Made by a program: the position numbers and the translations under genes | Shown: positions 24,814-33,937 of the stretch, piece by piece | Layout: each line of letters starts with the position of its first letter | Numbering within the stretch: position 1 is the first letter of the stretch | The notes under the pieces: model-generated | Told to the model about the DNA's origin: nothing | What the model saw: the letters and a program-made list of their open reading frames with translations, nothing else | Databases searched by the model: none | From: Streptomyces sp. CB02056 | GTDB taxonomy: Bacteria > Actinomycetota > Actinomycetes > Streptomycetales > Streptomycetaceae | Length of the DNA stretch: 64,000 nucleotides | Direction of reading: 5' to 3' | Assembly (NCBI RefSeq): GCF_001905545.1 | Contig: NZ_LIPD01000013.1 | Span: forward strand, 62,001-126,000

Positions 24814-25419
24814 ATGACCGACACCGCCGCCGAACCCGCCCTGTTCGGGGCAGACCTCCCACCGGACCCGGCGGAGGCGGGGCCGCTGCCGATGGGCCGC
24901 GCCGACGCGGTGGTCTTCGCGGTCGCCGACGCCGAGCGGGCGGCCCGCCGCTACTGCGCCGCGCTCGGGCTGCGATGTACCGCGTACGCCGGGCCGGAGA
25001 CCGGCGAGCCGGAGCTGCTCTCGTACGTGCTCGCGGCGCCGGGCACGCGGATCGTGCTCACCTCCCCGGTGCCCGCCGCCCCGCCGGGGCCCGCCGCGCC
25101 GGTGCGGACCGCCTCCCGGACCGCGCCCCGGGTGCGGACCGGCGGCCCGCGCGGCCGGGAGCTGACCGCGTACCTGGACCGGTACGGGGACGGGGTGCTG
25201 GACCTCGCGGTGAGCGTGCCGGACGTCTACTACGCCTACGACTACGCGGTGGACCGGGGCGCGCTGTCGCTGGCCGAGCCGTACGAGGCGCGGGACGACT
25301 ACGGCGCGGTGGTGCTCGCCACCATCGGGGTGCCGGGCGGGACCAGGCACACGCTGGTGGACCGGGCGGGGTACGTGGGGCCGTACCTGCCGGGGTACGT
25401 GCCGTGCGACGGCCTCTGA
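24814..25419 (+). CDS. Truncated 4-hydroxyphenylpyruvate dioxygenase-like protein (N-terminal half only)
   Basis: A 201-residue product aligned by eye with the first half of HPPD: MGRADAVVFAVADAERAARRYCAALG, the domain end GGTRHTLVDRAGYVGPYLPGYV, then a stop after five residues. Full HPPD is about 380 residues. The second half, with all three iron ligands (two His, one Glu), is missing from the flanking DNA in every frame. A Pro/Arg-rich insertion sits near residues 85-115. It may be a decayed gene or a stand-alone vicinal-oxygen-chelate domain protein. ATG at 24814 with GGGAGG upstream is well placed, so it is probably still translated. Confidence 0.78.
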   Translation: MTDTAAEPALFGADLPPDPAEAGPLPMGRADAVVFAVADAERAARRYCAALGLRCTAYAGPETGEPELLSYVLAAPGTRIVLTSPVPAAPPGPAAPVRTASRTAPRVRTGGPRGRELTAYLDRYGDGVLDLAVSVPDVYYAYDYAVDRGALSLAEPYEARDDYGAVVLATIGVPGGTRHTLVDRAGYVGPYLPGYVPCDGL

Positions 25420-25431
25420 CGGGGCGTCGTG

Positions 25432-25459
25432 CGGCGGACCGGTTCCTGACGGTCCGCCG
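25432..25459. terminator. Terminator between HPPD-like and secreted protein genes
   Basis: A perfect 10-bp inverted repeat CGGCGGACCG (25432-25441) with CGGTCCGCCG (25450-25459) and an 8-nt loop lies between two convergent genes. Confidence 0.8.
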
Positions 25460-25467
25460 GAAGCGCC

Positions 25468-26034
25468 TCAGCGGATCGCCGTCTCCACGATCGGCGGGTG
25501 GCCGTTCCAGGAGGCGAAGACGGAGTTGGCCTCGTCGCCCCGGGTGAAGTCGACCCGCAGCCACTGGCCGTCGGTCCACACCTGCATCTGCCAGCCCGGG
25601 TCCGGGGTGGCGGAGACCAGGGTGGCCCGGTCCGGCTTCAGGTCCAGCGCGACCTTGCCGCCCGGGATCGGGTAGCTCTTCACCGTGGACGTCGTGGTGG
25701 CGGTGGGGACGGGCCGGCGGGTGGGCGGCGCGGCGGCGGTGGTGGCGGGGGCCGGGCCGTGCGGGGCGGTGGCGGTGGTGGCGGCGTTGGTGGTGCCGGT
25801 GGTCGGGGAGGCCGCCGGGGAAGGGGTCGTGGACTGTGCGGCGGAGCGCGGCTGGTCCGCGGTGGCGGGCGCGGAGTGCAGCGTGCCGTCGGCCTTCGGG
25901 GAGGGCAGCGGCAGCGCCGTGGGCCGTTCGAACGCGGCGCCGGTCAGCACCGCGTGCACGCCGAGCCAGGACAGCGCCACCGCCGCCCCGGTGGCCGCCG
26001 CCCAGGCGCCGAGCTGTACCAGTCCGTTCCGCAT
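25468..26034 (-). CDS. Secreted or membrane-anchored protein of unknown function
   Basis: A 188-residue protein with a hydrophobic N-terminal segment (about residues 5-30), a long Thr/Ala/Pro-rich linker (about 40-110) and a compact C-terminal domain reading SYPIPGGKVALDLK, ATPDPGWQMQVWTDGQWLRVDF and SVFASWNGHPPIVE. No family is recognised. ATG at 26034 is preferred because it puts the hydrophobic segment near the start. ATG at 26061 or 26079 would also be in frame. It is divergent from a two-component system 134 bp away and might be its target or sensor partner. Confidence 0.72.
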   Translation of the reverse strand: MRNGLVQLGAWAAATGAAVALSWLGVHAVLTGAAFERPTALPLPSPKADGTLHSAPATADQPRSAAQSTTPSPAASPTTGTTNAATTATAPHGPAPATTAAAPPTRRPVPTATTTSTVKSYPIPGGKVALDLKPDRATLVSATPDPGWQMQVWTDGQWLRVDFTRGDEANSVFASWNGHPPIVETAIR

Positions 26035-26168
26035 CGTCCGCACATCCTGCCGTATTTCCATACGGATGGAGACCGGCACCCCCGGTATTCAGCAGGGCAG
26101 TTGCACAATGTCCGGACCCACCCCCGAGGTACAGACCATTGACCGGCGATGGCGTACCGTGCAGGCCC

Positions 26169-26873
26169 ATGGCAACAGTGCTCGTGGTCGAGGACGACCC
26201 CTTCGTACGATCCGCCCTCATCCGGCACCTGACCGACACCGGTCACGCGGTCCGCAGTGTGGGCACGGCTCTGGAGGCGCTGCGGGAGGTCGCCCAGGTC
26301 GGCTGTGACCTGGTGATCCTCGACCTCGGCCTGCCGGACCTGGACGGCAGCGAGGCGCTCAAGATGATCCGGGGCCTGACCAACGTGCCGGTGATCATCT
26401 CCACCGCCCGGGACGACGAGGCCGAGATCATCCGGCTGCTCAACGACGGCGCCGACGACTACCTGGTGAAACCTTTCTCCGGGGAGCACCTCAGCGCCCG
26501 GATGACCGCCGTGCTGCGGCGGTTCGGCAGCGGCGCGGCCCCCGTCGCCCAGGTGCTGCGGGTCGGCGGACTGGCCATCGACCTCCAGCGGCGGGAGGCC
26601 GCGCTGGACGGACGGCCGCTCGACCTGACCCGCCGTGAGTTCGACCTGCTGGCCTTCCTGGCCGCCCGGCCCGGCGTGGTGGTGCCGCGCAAGGAGATCC
26701 TCGCCGAGGTCTGGCAGCAGACCTACGGCGGCGACCAGACCATCGACGTCCACCTCTCCTGGCTGCGCCGCAAGCTCGGCGAGACCGCCTCCAACCCCCG
26801 CTACCTGCACACCGTCCGGGGCGTCGGGGTCCGACTGGAGGCCGCCGGAGGACTGCCGGAGCACCGGACATGA
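26169..26873 (+). CDS. OmpR-family response regulator
   Basis: A 234-residue two-component regulator. The receiver domain has the acidic pair in VVEDDPF, phospho-acceptor Asp52 in DLVILDLGLPDLDG, the Thr/Ser in ISTARDDE and Lys101 in YLVKPFSGEHL. The winged-helix output domain shows LTRREFDLLAFLAARPGVVV and TIDVHLSWLRRKLGET. ATG at 26169. The stop overlaps the kinase ATG by four bases, so regulator and sensor are translationally coupled. The signal is unknown. Confidence 0.95.
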   Translation: MATVLVVEDDPFVRSALIRHLTDTGHAVRSVGTALEALREVAQVGCDLVILDLGLPDLDGSEALKMIRGLTNVPVIISTARDDEAEIIRLLNDGADDYLVKPFSGEHLSARMTAVLRRFGSGAAPVAQVLRVGGLAIDLQRREAALDGRPLDLTRREFDLLAFLAARPGVVVPRKEILAEVWQQTYGGDQTIDVHLSWLRRKLGETASNPRYLHTVRGVGVRLEAAGGLPEHRT

Positions 26874-28402
26874 GGCGGTTCGGGCGCTCGCTGCGCTGGG
26901 CCCTGATCAAGGCCGCGGTGGCCGGGACCACCATGGTCGCGCTGGCCTTCCTGATCCCGCTCGGGCTGATGGTCCAACAGACCGCGCGGGACCGGGCCTT
27001 CACCGCCGCCGAACGGCAGGCCGCGGCGCTCGGGCCCGCCCTGGCCATCACCACCGACGAGGACGCGGTCAACCGGGCCCTGGCCAGTACGGACGCCGGC
27101 GGGCAGGGGCGGATGGCGGTGCACCTTCCGGCGGCCGGGCAGCCCGCCGGAGCGGGCGGCGCCGAGGCGGCGGCCGTGGGGACGGGCGGGGGCGCCCCCG
27201 GGACGGTGGCCGCGGGGACGGGCGGGGGCGGCCCTGCTGCGGCGGCCGCCGGGACCGGCGAGCCCGAGGGCCCGATGCTGGGGGAGGGGCGCGCCGCCGC
27301 GGCCGACGTGGCCACGGCCGGCGGAAAGGGCCGCTCCTTCACCGTGAAGGTGGCCGGCGGGTACGCCCTGCTCCAGCCGGTCGCGGTGGACACCGGGCGG
27401 ACCGCGGTGGTCGAGGTGTTCGTGGCCGAGAGCGACCTCACCCGGGGCGTGGCCACCGCCTGGCAGGTGCTCTCCGCCGTGGCGCTCGGCCTGGTCGCCA
27501 TCTCGGTGCTGGTCGCCGACCGGATGGGCAGCCGCATCGTCGCCTCCGCGCGGAAGCTCGCCGCCGCCGCCCGCTCGCTCGGCGCCGGGAACCTCGCGGT
27601 GCGGGTCCCGGTGGAGGGCCGGCTGGTCGCGGGCAGCCCGGAGGAACTGCGCGAGGCCGGCCAGGCGTTCAACACCATGGCCGACCGGGTGGTCCAACTC
27701 CTCGCCGCCGAACGGGAACTGGCCGCGGACCTGTCGCACCGGCTGCGCACCCCGCTGACCGTGCTGCGGCTCAACGCCGCCTCGCTCGGCGAGGGCGACG
27801 CGGCCGACGCCACCCGGCACGCGGTCGCCCAACTGGAGCGCGAGGTCGACCAGATCATCCGCTCGGCCCGCCGCGCCCCCGAGGACGCGCCCGTCGTCGC
27901 GGTCGGCTGCGACGCCGCCGAGGTGATCCGGGAGCGGGTCGCCTTCTGGTCGGCGCTGGCCGAGGACGAGGGGCGCCGCTGGCAGCTGGCCGGCGCCGAG
28001 CGGGCGGCGCCGGTGCCCGTCCAGCGCGGCGACCTGGCGGCCGCCGTCGACGCGCTGCTCGGCAACGTCTTCCGGCACACCGCCGTCGGCACCGCCTTCT
28101 CGGTGGACGTACTGGCCACCGACTGCTCGGTGATCGTGCTGGTCGGCGACGCCGGACCGGGGTACAGCGACCCGGCCGCCGCCCTCAAGCGCGGCGAGGG
28201 GCACGGCGGCGAGGGCTCCACCGGCCTCGGCCTGGACATCGTCCGCAAGCTCGCCGAGTCCACCGGCGGGGACCTCGCGCTTGGCCGCTCCGCGGTGCTC
28301 GGCGGCGCCGAGACCCGGCTGCGGCTGCGCACCGGGCCGCAGGAGGCGGCGCCCGCGCGGGGCGGACGGCGGCGGAGCCGGGGCGCGCTGTTCCAGAAGT
28401 GA
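26870..28402 (+). CDS. Sensor histidine kinase
   Basis: A 510-residue membrane kinase partnered with the preceding regulator. Membrane helix 1 lies at about 12-38 and helix 2 at about 198-218. Between them is an extracytoplasmic region containing a low-complexity Gly/Ala/Thr stretch with GTGGG repeats (about 85-140). A HAMP linker, HisKA with His290 in DLSHRLRTPLTVLRLN and a HATPase domain (LLGNVFRHT, GDAGPGYS, GSTGLGLDIVRKL) follow. The low-complexity insert is unusual for a sensor domain. A basic tail ends the protein. Confidence 0.94.
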   Translation: MRRFGRSLRWALIKAAVAGTTMVALAFLIPLGLMVQQTARDRAFTAAERQAAALGPALAITTDEDAVNRALASTDAGGQGRMAVHLPAAGQPAGAGGAEAAAVGTGGGAPGTVAAGTGGGGPAAAAAGTGEPEGPMLGEGRAAAADVATAGGKGRSFTVKVAGGYALLQPVAVDTGRTAVVEVFVAESDLTRGVATAWQVLSAVALGLVAISVLVADRMGSRIVASARKLAAAARSLGAGNLAVRVPVEGRLVAGSPEELREAGQAFNTMADRVVQLLAAERELAADLSHRLRTPLTVLRLNAASLGEGDAADATRHAVAQLEREVDQIIRSARRAPEDAPVVAVGCDAAEVIRERVAFWSALAEDEGRRWQLAGAERAAPVPVQRGDLAAAVDALLGNVFRHTAVGTAFSVDVLATDCSVIVLVGDAGPGYSDPAAALKRGEGHGGEGSTGLGLDIVRKLAESTGGDLALGRSAVLGGAETRLRLRTGPQEAAPARGGRRRSRGALFQK

Positions 28403-28943
28403 CGGCGGCTCGGGGTGGCCGGGCGCCAGGTGTGGCGGTACGGCGCCCGTGCGCTCTTCCTTAACGGCGGCCTAAGGGACCTCTACCGCTCGCTCAGCCC
28501 GCCCGCCGCGCCCCCGGCCCACCGCTAGCGTCGGTCGCGCCGACCTCCACCCCGGCGCCGACCCCACCCCGGCCGTCACCCCCACGGCGACCGGTGTGCC
28601 CGTTCCCCCGGTCGGCGCCGGGGCCGGACACACCCTGTGCGTGGACACCCCGCTCCACCCGCCGTACGACCTGGTCGCAGGGGCCAAGGCCCATGCCGAC
28701 GCGACGTGCTCCAGCGTCGTCCAGCAGCAGGTGGACTTCACCCGGGCCCTGGGGGCGTACAAGGGCTGAAGGTTGTGATCGCGTGATCGCCTGATTCCCG
28801 GCCCTGGCCGTCCGTGCCCCGCTCGCGGCGGAGGACGGCTGGTCAGGGCCGGTTCGTCACGCCGGGTAGTCGATCGTGTCCGGTTCCGCCCGGGCGGCAT
28901 CCGGTATCGTCGCTGGTTGGCCCAGCCGTGGACGGAGTGGACA
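28403..28943 (+). other. Intergenic region with a possible gene remnant
   Basis: No intact gene is supported. A forward frame without ATG ends at TGA 28767-28769 and reads as the end of an exported protein: GHTLCVDTPLHPPYDL, then AHADATCSSVVQQQVDFTRA, with a GTG at 28595 as its only plausible start (58 codons). An upstream in-frame TAA near 28463 blocks longer forms. TTAACGGCGGCCTAAGG at about 28461-28477 is a repeat-like block that could bind the neighbouring response regulator. The final 150 bases hold the glycosyltransferase promoter. Confidence 0.35.
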
Positions 28944-30344
28944 GTGACAGCGGTGCAAGACGAGCGCAGCCCGGTGCGGACCGCACCCGACCCCTCGCCC
29001 GCCCCCCTGTCGGACCGGCTGCGCCGGGCCCTCGGCGCCCCCGTCCGGGCGCTGCGCGAGGCCCCCCGCCGCCCGCTGCTGGCGGCCTCCGCCGTCGCGC
29101 TGCTGTCCCTGCTGGTGTACGCGGTGGTCCGCCACTTCGTGCACACCTCGATGGTGGACATGATCGTCTACCGGGCCGAGGGCGCCGCCGTGGCCAACGG
29201 CACCGACCTGTACGCGCTGCGCGTCACCGAGTGGAACCTGCCCGCGACCTACCCGCCGTTCGCGGCGATGCTGTTCGTCCCGACCACCTGGTTCCCGGTG
29301 CCCTTCCTCCGGGTGGCGATCACTCTCGGCAACATCGGGCTGCTCGCCCTGCTGACCCACCTGTCCTTCAAGCTGGCCGGGTGGCCGCGCCGCGAGCTGC
29401 GGCCGATCGGCGTGATCCTGGTGACCGGCCTCGGGGTCTGGCTCGAACCGGTCTTCACCACGCTCCGTTACGGCCAGATCAACCTCGCGCTGGCCTGCCT
29501 GATCCTCTGGGACCTCACCCGTCCGGACGGGCGGCGGAGCAAGGGCGTGGCGATCGGCATCGCCGCCGGCATCAAGCTCACCCCCGGCCTGTTCGCCGTC
29601 TACCTGCTGGTCACCGGACGGATCCGGGCCGCCTTCGTGGCCGGCCTCACCTTCCTCGGCACCTTCCTGCTCGGCGCCCTGGTCCTGCCCGACGCCACCT
29701 GGGGCTTCTGGACCAAGTACCTCTACGACTCCTCCCGGGTCGGCAAGACCTGGATCGTCGACAACCAGTCGATGCGCGGCGCCTTCGCCCGCCTGCTGCA
29801 CAGCGCCGACCCCGGCACCGTCGCCACCCTCGGCGCCGGCCTGGTCGCGGTGGCCGGCCTCGCCGTCGCCGCCTGGGCCGCGCGCAGCGGCCGCTGGCTG
29901 CCCCGGGCCGAGGCCTGGGGCGTCTGCTGCGCGGCCGTCACCGCCGTCCTGATCTCGCCGATCAGCTGGACCCACCACTGGGTCTGGTGCGTGCCGATGC
30001 TCGTCCTGCTCGCCGCCGAGGCCTCGGTCGAGCACGCCCGCCCGGCCGGCGTCCGCCGACTGCGCTGGCGGGCCGCCTTCTGGGCCACGCTGGTCGCCTT
30101 CCTGTCCTTCGCGATGTGGGCCGCGAAGCCGGTCGGCCTGGCCGTCCTCGACATGTCACCGTGGCGCCAGCTGCCGACCTCCGTCTACCCGTGGGTCGGA
30201 CTCTGCTTCCTGCTCGCCGCCGCCGTCCGGATAAGGGCCCGACGGCGCTCGGCCGGCGCGCCGCTGGTCCGGCTGCCCGGACAGCGGGAGACCGGCGGCC
30301 CGGACGCCGCCCGCGGTCGTCAGCAGGCCCCCGCGGCCCGCTGA
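28944..30344 (+). CDS. Integral-membrane glycosyltransferase (GT87/DUF2029 type)
   Basis: A 466-residue polytopic membrane protein with about 10-12 helices, like the alpha-mannosyltransferases of actinobacteria that use polyprenyl-phosphate-mannose on the outer face. The first extracytoplasmic loop carries VDMIVYRAEGAAVANGTDLY, with an acidic residue like the catalytic Asp of GT-C enzymes, followed by LPATYPPFAAMLF. Later marks are GQINLALACLIL, GIAAGIKLTPGLF and ISPISWTHHWVW. The C-terminal tail is cytoplasmic and basic. GTG at 28944 follows GGAGTGG. The acceptor is unknown. Confidence 0.85.
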   Translation: MTAVQDERSPVRTAPDPSPAPLSDRLRRALGAPVRALREAPRRPLLAASAVALLSLLVYAVVRHFVHTSMVDMIVYRAEGAAVANGTDLYALRVTEWNLPATYPPFAAMLFVPTTWFPVPFLRVAITLGNIGLLALLTHLSFKLAGWPRRELRPIGVILVTGLGVWLEPVFTTLRYGQINLALACLILWDLTRPDGRRSKGVAIGIAAGIKLTPGLFAVYLLVTGRIRAAFVAGLTFLGTFLLGALVLPDATWGFWTKYLYDSSRVGKTWIVDNQSMRGAFARLLHSADPGTVATLGAGLVAVAGLAVAAWAARSGRWLPRAEAWGVCCAAVTAVLISPISWTHHWVWCVPMLVLLAAEASVEHARPAGVRRLRWRAAFWATLVAFLSFAMWAAKPVGLAVLDMSPWRQLPTSVYPWVGLCFLLAAAVRIRARRRSAGAPLVRLPGQRETGGPDAARGRQQAPAAR

Positions 30345-30508
30345 GCCGGCGGGGGCGCCGCTCCTGCTTCCCTGTTCCCGCGCTTGCCGTTCCTGCCGAG
30401 CCCGCTGCCCGTGCTCGTGGTCGCGGCCGCGGTCGTGGCCGTGCTCTCGCGGGTGTCCGTGTTCGTGTCGCTGCTGCTGTCCGTGCCGGTGCACGCTGCG
30501 GCGCACGC

Positions 30509-30925
30509 CTACGCGAGCAGCTCGGCGAGCGAGCCGTCCATGTCCAGCGCGGCCAGCTCGCTGCCCGGCGGGACCAGCCGGTGCGCCCGCTCCAGCCAGG
30601 CCGCGACGATCGGCAGCGGGGCCTCCAGCAGGGCGTCCCCGGCGGGCGAGCTCAGGGCCAGACAGAGCACGCTGCGCCGGCCCGAGCGGGTCGGCCAGAT
30701 CCGGACGTCGCCCTGGCCGCACGGGCGGAAGGTGCCCTCGACCAGCAGCTCGCGGGCGAACACCCAGGTCACCGGGGAACCGGTGTCCAGGTGGAAGGTG
30801 ATGTACACGGCGTACGGGTCGTGGCTGCCGTAGGACAGTCGGGCCGGGACGGGGACGCTGTGCTCCGGCGAGAGCACCAGGTTGAGCTCCAGCTCGTGCT
30901 CGACGACGCTGACGGGACGCTCCAT
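30509..30925 (-). CDS. SsgA-like sporulation/cell-division regulator, SsgA/SsgB-like branch
   Basis: A 138-residue SsgA-like protein. It shows HELELNLVLSPEHSVPVPARL, then LSYGSHDPYAVYITFHLDTG, VTWVFARELLVEGTFRPCGQGD and LCLALSSPAGDALLEAPLP, patterns shared with SsgA and SsgB, which recruit FtsZ to sporulation septa. Start ATG at 30925 with a purine-rich GAGGAAGA upstream. It is the second family member in the window and is clearly different from the one at 18628, so both are ancient paralogues. No DNA-binding domain is present. Confidence 0.9.
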   Translation of the reverse strand: MERPVSVVEHELELNLVLSPEHSVPVPARLSYGSHDPYAVYITFHLDTGSPVTWVFARELLVEGTFRPCGQGDVRIWPTRSGRRSVLCLALSSPAGDALLEAPLPIVAAWLERAHRLVPPGSELAALDMDGSLAELLA

Positions 30926-31331
30926 GATCGTCTTCCTCTCTGCCTTCGGGCGGTGCCCGGTTCCGGGCCCCTGTGACCTTTGAGAGGGCGGTCCGCACCG
31001 GCTCTTACACACGTTTCCGGGATTTCTTCGGGAAGTTTGGTGAGGGGTGGTGAACGGCGGGTGGCACGGCGCGCGGGCCATCGTCGTGCGCTGGGTTCCT
31101 TACCTTGAGCCACCCTCCGCTGTCCGGGGATTCGCGAACCTTCCGTCACGGCTTCGATGAGGTACTACCCTTTGTGACTGCCCGGCGACTGTCCGCCCAT
31201 CGGTGGCTCCCCCACGCGCGCCGAACGCCGGGCGCGCGCCTGGTCGTGCGCGCGGGGGGACGCGTCTGCGGTGGTCGGGCCCGGTCGGCCCGCACCGTCC
31301 TCGTCAGGCCCTGCCAGGAAAGAAGACCCCC
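30926..31331. promoter_or_regulatory. Divergent intergenic region between SsgA-like and RDD genes
   Basis: The 406 bases hold no convincing gene. The SsgA-like side has an AT-richer patch at 31000-31045 (TTACACACGTTTCCGGGATT), a plausible promoter, but no match to WhiG, BldN or SigF consensus could be claimed. Confidence 0.4.
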
Positions 31332-33074
31332 ATGACGGACCGCCCCTTCGCCGCCGCCGGCGACCCGGCCGTCGCACCCGAGCCCGGCTACTACCCCGAC
31401 CCCTCCATTCCCGGCTTCATCCGGTACTGGGGCGGCTCGGCCTGGGTGCCCGGCACCAGTCGGCCCGCGCCCGCCGAGGGCGAGATGCCGGCGCCGCCCC
31501 GGTACGCGACCCGCCCTCCCGTCCCGGGCGGACCGGCGGCGCGGGCGGTGCCGCCGCCGGTGGTGCTGCTGGAGGCGGTGGCGCCGGAGGCGGGGTGTGC
31601 GGGGCCGGCGGCCCCGGAACCGGCGGCTCCGGAGCCGGTGGCCCTGGGGGCGGTGCCGCTGGGGTCGGTTCCCCCGGGGTCGGCGCCTTCCGGGGTGGCG
31701 CCCCCGGGGTCCGTGGCGGAGATGCGGGGCGGGCTGCCGGCGGGTGGGGGCGACACCGGGCCGGTGTACTTCGACCAGACCTCGGGCGGGGCGTCCTTCG
31801 TGCTCGGGCCGCGGGTGGCGGAGGTGATCGGCGGGCCGGTGTTCCGGACGGTCGACGGGCCGGGGGTGCTGTCGGGGGTTTCGCCGGGGGTGCCGTTCGG
31901 GGGGTCCTCCGGGGCGCCGTCCGGGGGGCCGTCGGGTTTCGCCGGCGCCGAGCCGCCCGGGGTCGTGGACGCGCCGGTGGCCTTCGGTGCGGTGCCCGAG
32001 GCGGCCCCGGTTCCGGGGCTGGGGCTGGGCCCGGCTCCGGCCGCCGCTCCGGTCGCCGGGGATTTCGAGTCCGGCTGGCAGGCCGATCCGCGGGCGCAGC
32101 GGGGCCTGATGGAGACGGGCGACGCGCCGCGTTGGGTCTCCTGGGGGGTGCTTCCGGAGGCGCCCGACGCGGAACAGGGGCGTGCGGAGCCCGAGCGTGC
32201 TCCGATTGCCGCGGAACTGGCCGCCGCCGGCTCTCCCGCCGTGGCGGTGGCGGTGCGGGAGGCCCCGGTGCCGGCCGTCCTGGCCTCGGGCCCGGTGCCG
32301 GTGGTCGGCGAGGAGATGCTCCGGAGCCCGCTTCAGGCCCCGGTCCCGGTTCCGGCCGCGACCGCGGCCGCCTCGAAGCCCCTGGCCGCGGCGGCGGCGA
32401 CCGCCTCCGCCCACGCCGCTCCGCTGCCCGCCGTACGGGCGGTCCGGGAGACCGCCGTCCAGCCCCGCCCGTCCGCCGCCACCCCCGTCCCCGCGCCCTC
32501 CCGGGCCGCCCGGACCACCCGGGACGCCCGGACCTCCCGGGCCGCCCGGACCTCCCGGGACGCCCGGACCACCCGGATCCCCGGGCCGGCCGGCCTCGGC
32601 CGCCGACTGGCGGCGCGGACGGTGGACACCGCCGTGCTGCTGGTGGTCGCGGTCGCCGCCGGGATCCCGCTCGGCAACTCGGTCTCCGACCACCTCCGGC
32701 AGAAGGTCGACCAGGCCCGGATGGCCAGCGCTCTCGCCCGGCGTCAGGTCCAGGTCTGGCTGGTGGACGACGTGGTGCTGGGGAAGATCGCCGTGCTGAT
32801 CGGCATCCTGCTGTTCGTCAGCCTGCTCTACGAGGTGCTGCCGGTCGCCCGCACCGGACAGACCTTCGGCAAGCGGATCGTCCGGATCCGCGTGGTGGAC
32901 GCCGCCGCCCCCGCGGCCCGCACCAGGCTGAGCCTCGGCCGCTCGCTGCTCCGCTGGGCCGTGCGGCAGCTGGGCGCGGTGCTGCTGCTCGGCCTGGTCT
33001 GGCCGGTGTTCGACCGTACGGCGCGGCGGGGCTGGCAGGACCGCGCGGCCCGGACCCGGGTGGTGCGCGGCTGA
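31332..33074 (+). CDS. RDD-family membrane protein with DUF2510 domain and long low-complexity linker
   Basis: A 580-residue protein. The N-terminus contains a DUF2510 motif (PGYYPDPSIPGFIRYWGGSAW). About 350 residues of Pro/Ala/Gly/Val-rich linker follow. Next is an arginine block with repeated ARTTRDARTSRAART-like units (about 395-420), then a C-terminal RDD domain with three helices (GRRLAARTVDTAVLLVV, IAVLIGILLFVSLLYEVLP, TGQTFGKRIVRIRVVD). ATG at 31332. RDD proteins may be ion exchangers or membrane-stress factors, but function here is open. It is followed by a second, shorter RDD gene. Confidence 0.85.
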   Translation: MTDRPFAAAGDPAVAPEPGYYPDPSIPGFIRYWGGSAWVPGTSRPAPAEGEMPAPPRYATRPPVPGGPAARAVPPPVVLLEAVAPEAGCAGPAAPEPAAPEPVALGAVPLGSVPPGSAPSGVAPPGSVAEMRGGLPAGGGDTGPVYFDQTSGGASFVLGPRVAEVIGGPVFRTVDGPGVLSGVSPGVPFGGSSGAPSGGPSGFAGAEPPGVVDAPVAFGAVPEAAPVPGLGLGPAPAAAPVAGDFESGWQADPRAQRGLMETGDAPRWVSWGVLPEAPDAEQGRAEPERAPIAAELAAAGSPAVAVAVREAPVPAVLASGPVPVVGEEMLRSPLQAPVPVPAATAAASKPLAAAAATASAHAAPLPAVRAVRETAVQPRPSAATPVPAPSRAARTTRDARTSRAARTSRDARTTRIPGPAGLGRRLAARTVDTAVLLVVAVAAGIPLGNSVSDHLRQKVDQARMASALARRQVQVWLVDDVVLGKIAVLIGILLFVSLLYEVLPVARTGQTFGKRIVRIRVVDAAAPAARTRLSLGRSLLRWAVRQLGAVLLLGLVWPVFDRTARRGWQDRAARTRVVRG

Positions 33075-33148
33075 GGGCCGGTAGAGCTCGGTGCAAAACG
33101 GACAAAATGTCCCGAACATCGAGAATGTGTGATGTTCTACTCGGGGGC

Positions 33149-33901
33149 ATGAGCACCCACGACCCCTCAGGCCCCCAGCCGGAGGGGGGCGGTACGCCCT
33201 CCTTCGACAAGCAGCCCCCGCAGCCGGGCGGCGGCACGCCGGAAGGCGAGCCGTCGGGCCCGACCCCGTCCCACGACCCGTCCGGTGACTCGTCCGGTGA
33301 CCGGTCCGGCGGCCCCGGCGCCTACCAGGGCACCTACGGCGGAAGCCCGTACGGCGAACCGACCCCCGGTCAGAACCCGTACGGCCAGAACCCGTACGAC
33401 CAGCCGCCGCCCGGCCACGGCACCGGCTACGGCCCCGGCGCGTACGGCACCCCCGGCGGCGGCCCCGTCCCCGGCATGCCGCCGATCGGCACCTGGCCCA
33501 AGCGGTTCCTCGCCCGGCTGATCGACTACCTCCTGATGCAGGCCGTCGGCGTGATCATCGTGGGCCCCTTCACCGACCTCAGCACGCGCAACGGCTCCAC
33601 CGAGGCGTTCTGGCTCGGCTGCGCCATCTACCTCGTCTACGAGGCCCTGATGCTCAGCCGGGACGGCCAGACCCTCGGCAAGAAGGCGATGAAGATCCGC
33701 GTCGCCATGCTCGTCGACGGGAACAAGCCCACCCAGTCCGCCGCCTGGACCCGCGCCGCCGTCTTCATCCTCCCGGCCGTGCTCTGCTGCGCCGCGCTCT
33801 GGTGGATCGTCGACGGCCTCTTCGGCGTCTTCGACAAGCCCTACCGGCAGTGCCTGCACGACAAGGCCGCGAAGACCGTGGTGGTCACCACGGAGGTCTG
33901 A
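33149..33901 (+). CDS. RDD-family membrane protein
   Basis: A 250-residue protein with a Gly/Pro/Tyr-rich cytoplasmic N-terminus (repeats like GQNPYGQNPYDQ) and a C-terminal RDD domain with helices at about 130-150, 158-175 and 205-230. Conserved RDD residues are visible in KRFLARLIDYLLMQAVGVI and GQTLGKKAMKIRV. ATG at 33149. It follows the larger RDD protein by 74 bp and may share its transcript. Tandem RDD genes at this place are usual in streptomycetes. Confidence 0.88.
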   Translation: MSTHDPSGPQPEGGGTPSFDKQPPQPGGGTPEGEPSGPTPSHDPSGDSSGDRSGGPGAYQGTYGGSPYGEPTPGQNPYGQNPYDQPPPGHGTGYGPGAYGTPGGGPVPGMPPIGTWPKRFLARLIDYLLMQAVGVIIVGPFTDLSTRNGSTEAFWLGCAIYLVYEALMLSRDGQTLGKKAMKIRVAMLVDGNKPTQSAAWTRAAVFILPAVLCCAALWWIVDGLFGVFDKPYRQCLHDKAAKTVVVTTEV

Positions 33902-33937
33902 GCGGCGCGGCGGGACGCGCCCGCGCCCGGCGGCGGA

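Noticed and set aside
31146..33119. Minus-strand frame with collagen-like GGPGGPG repeats
   Set aside because: It is the antisense reading of the arginine and proline repeats in the RDD protein. It lacks a start site, signal or anchor.
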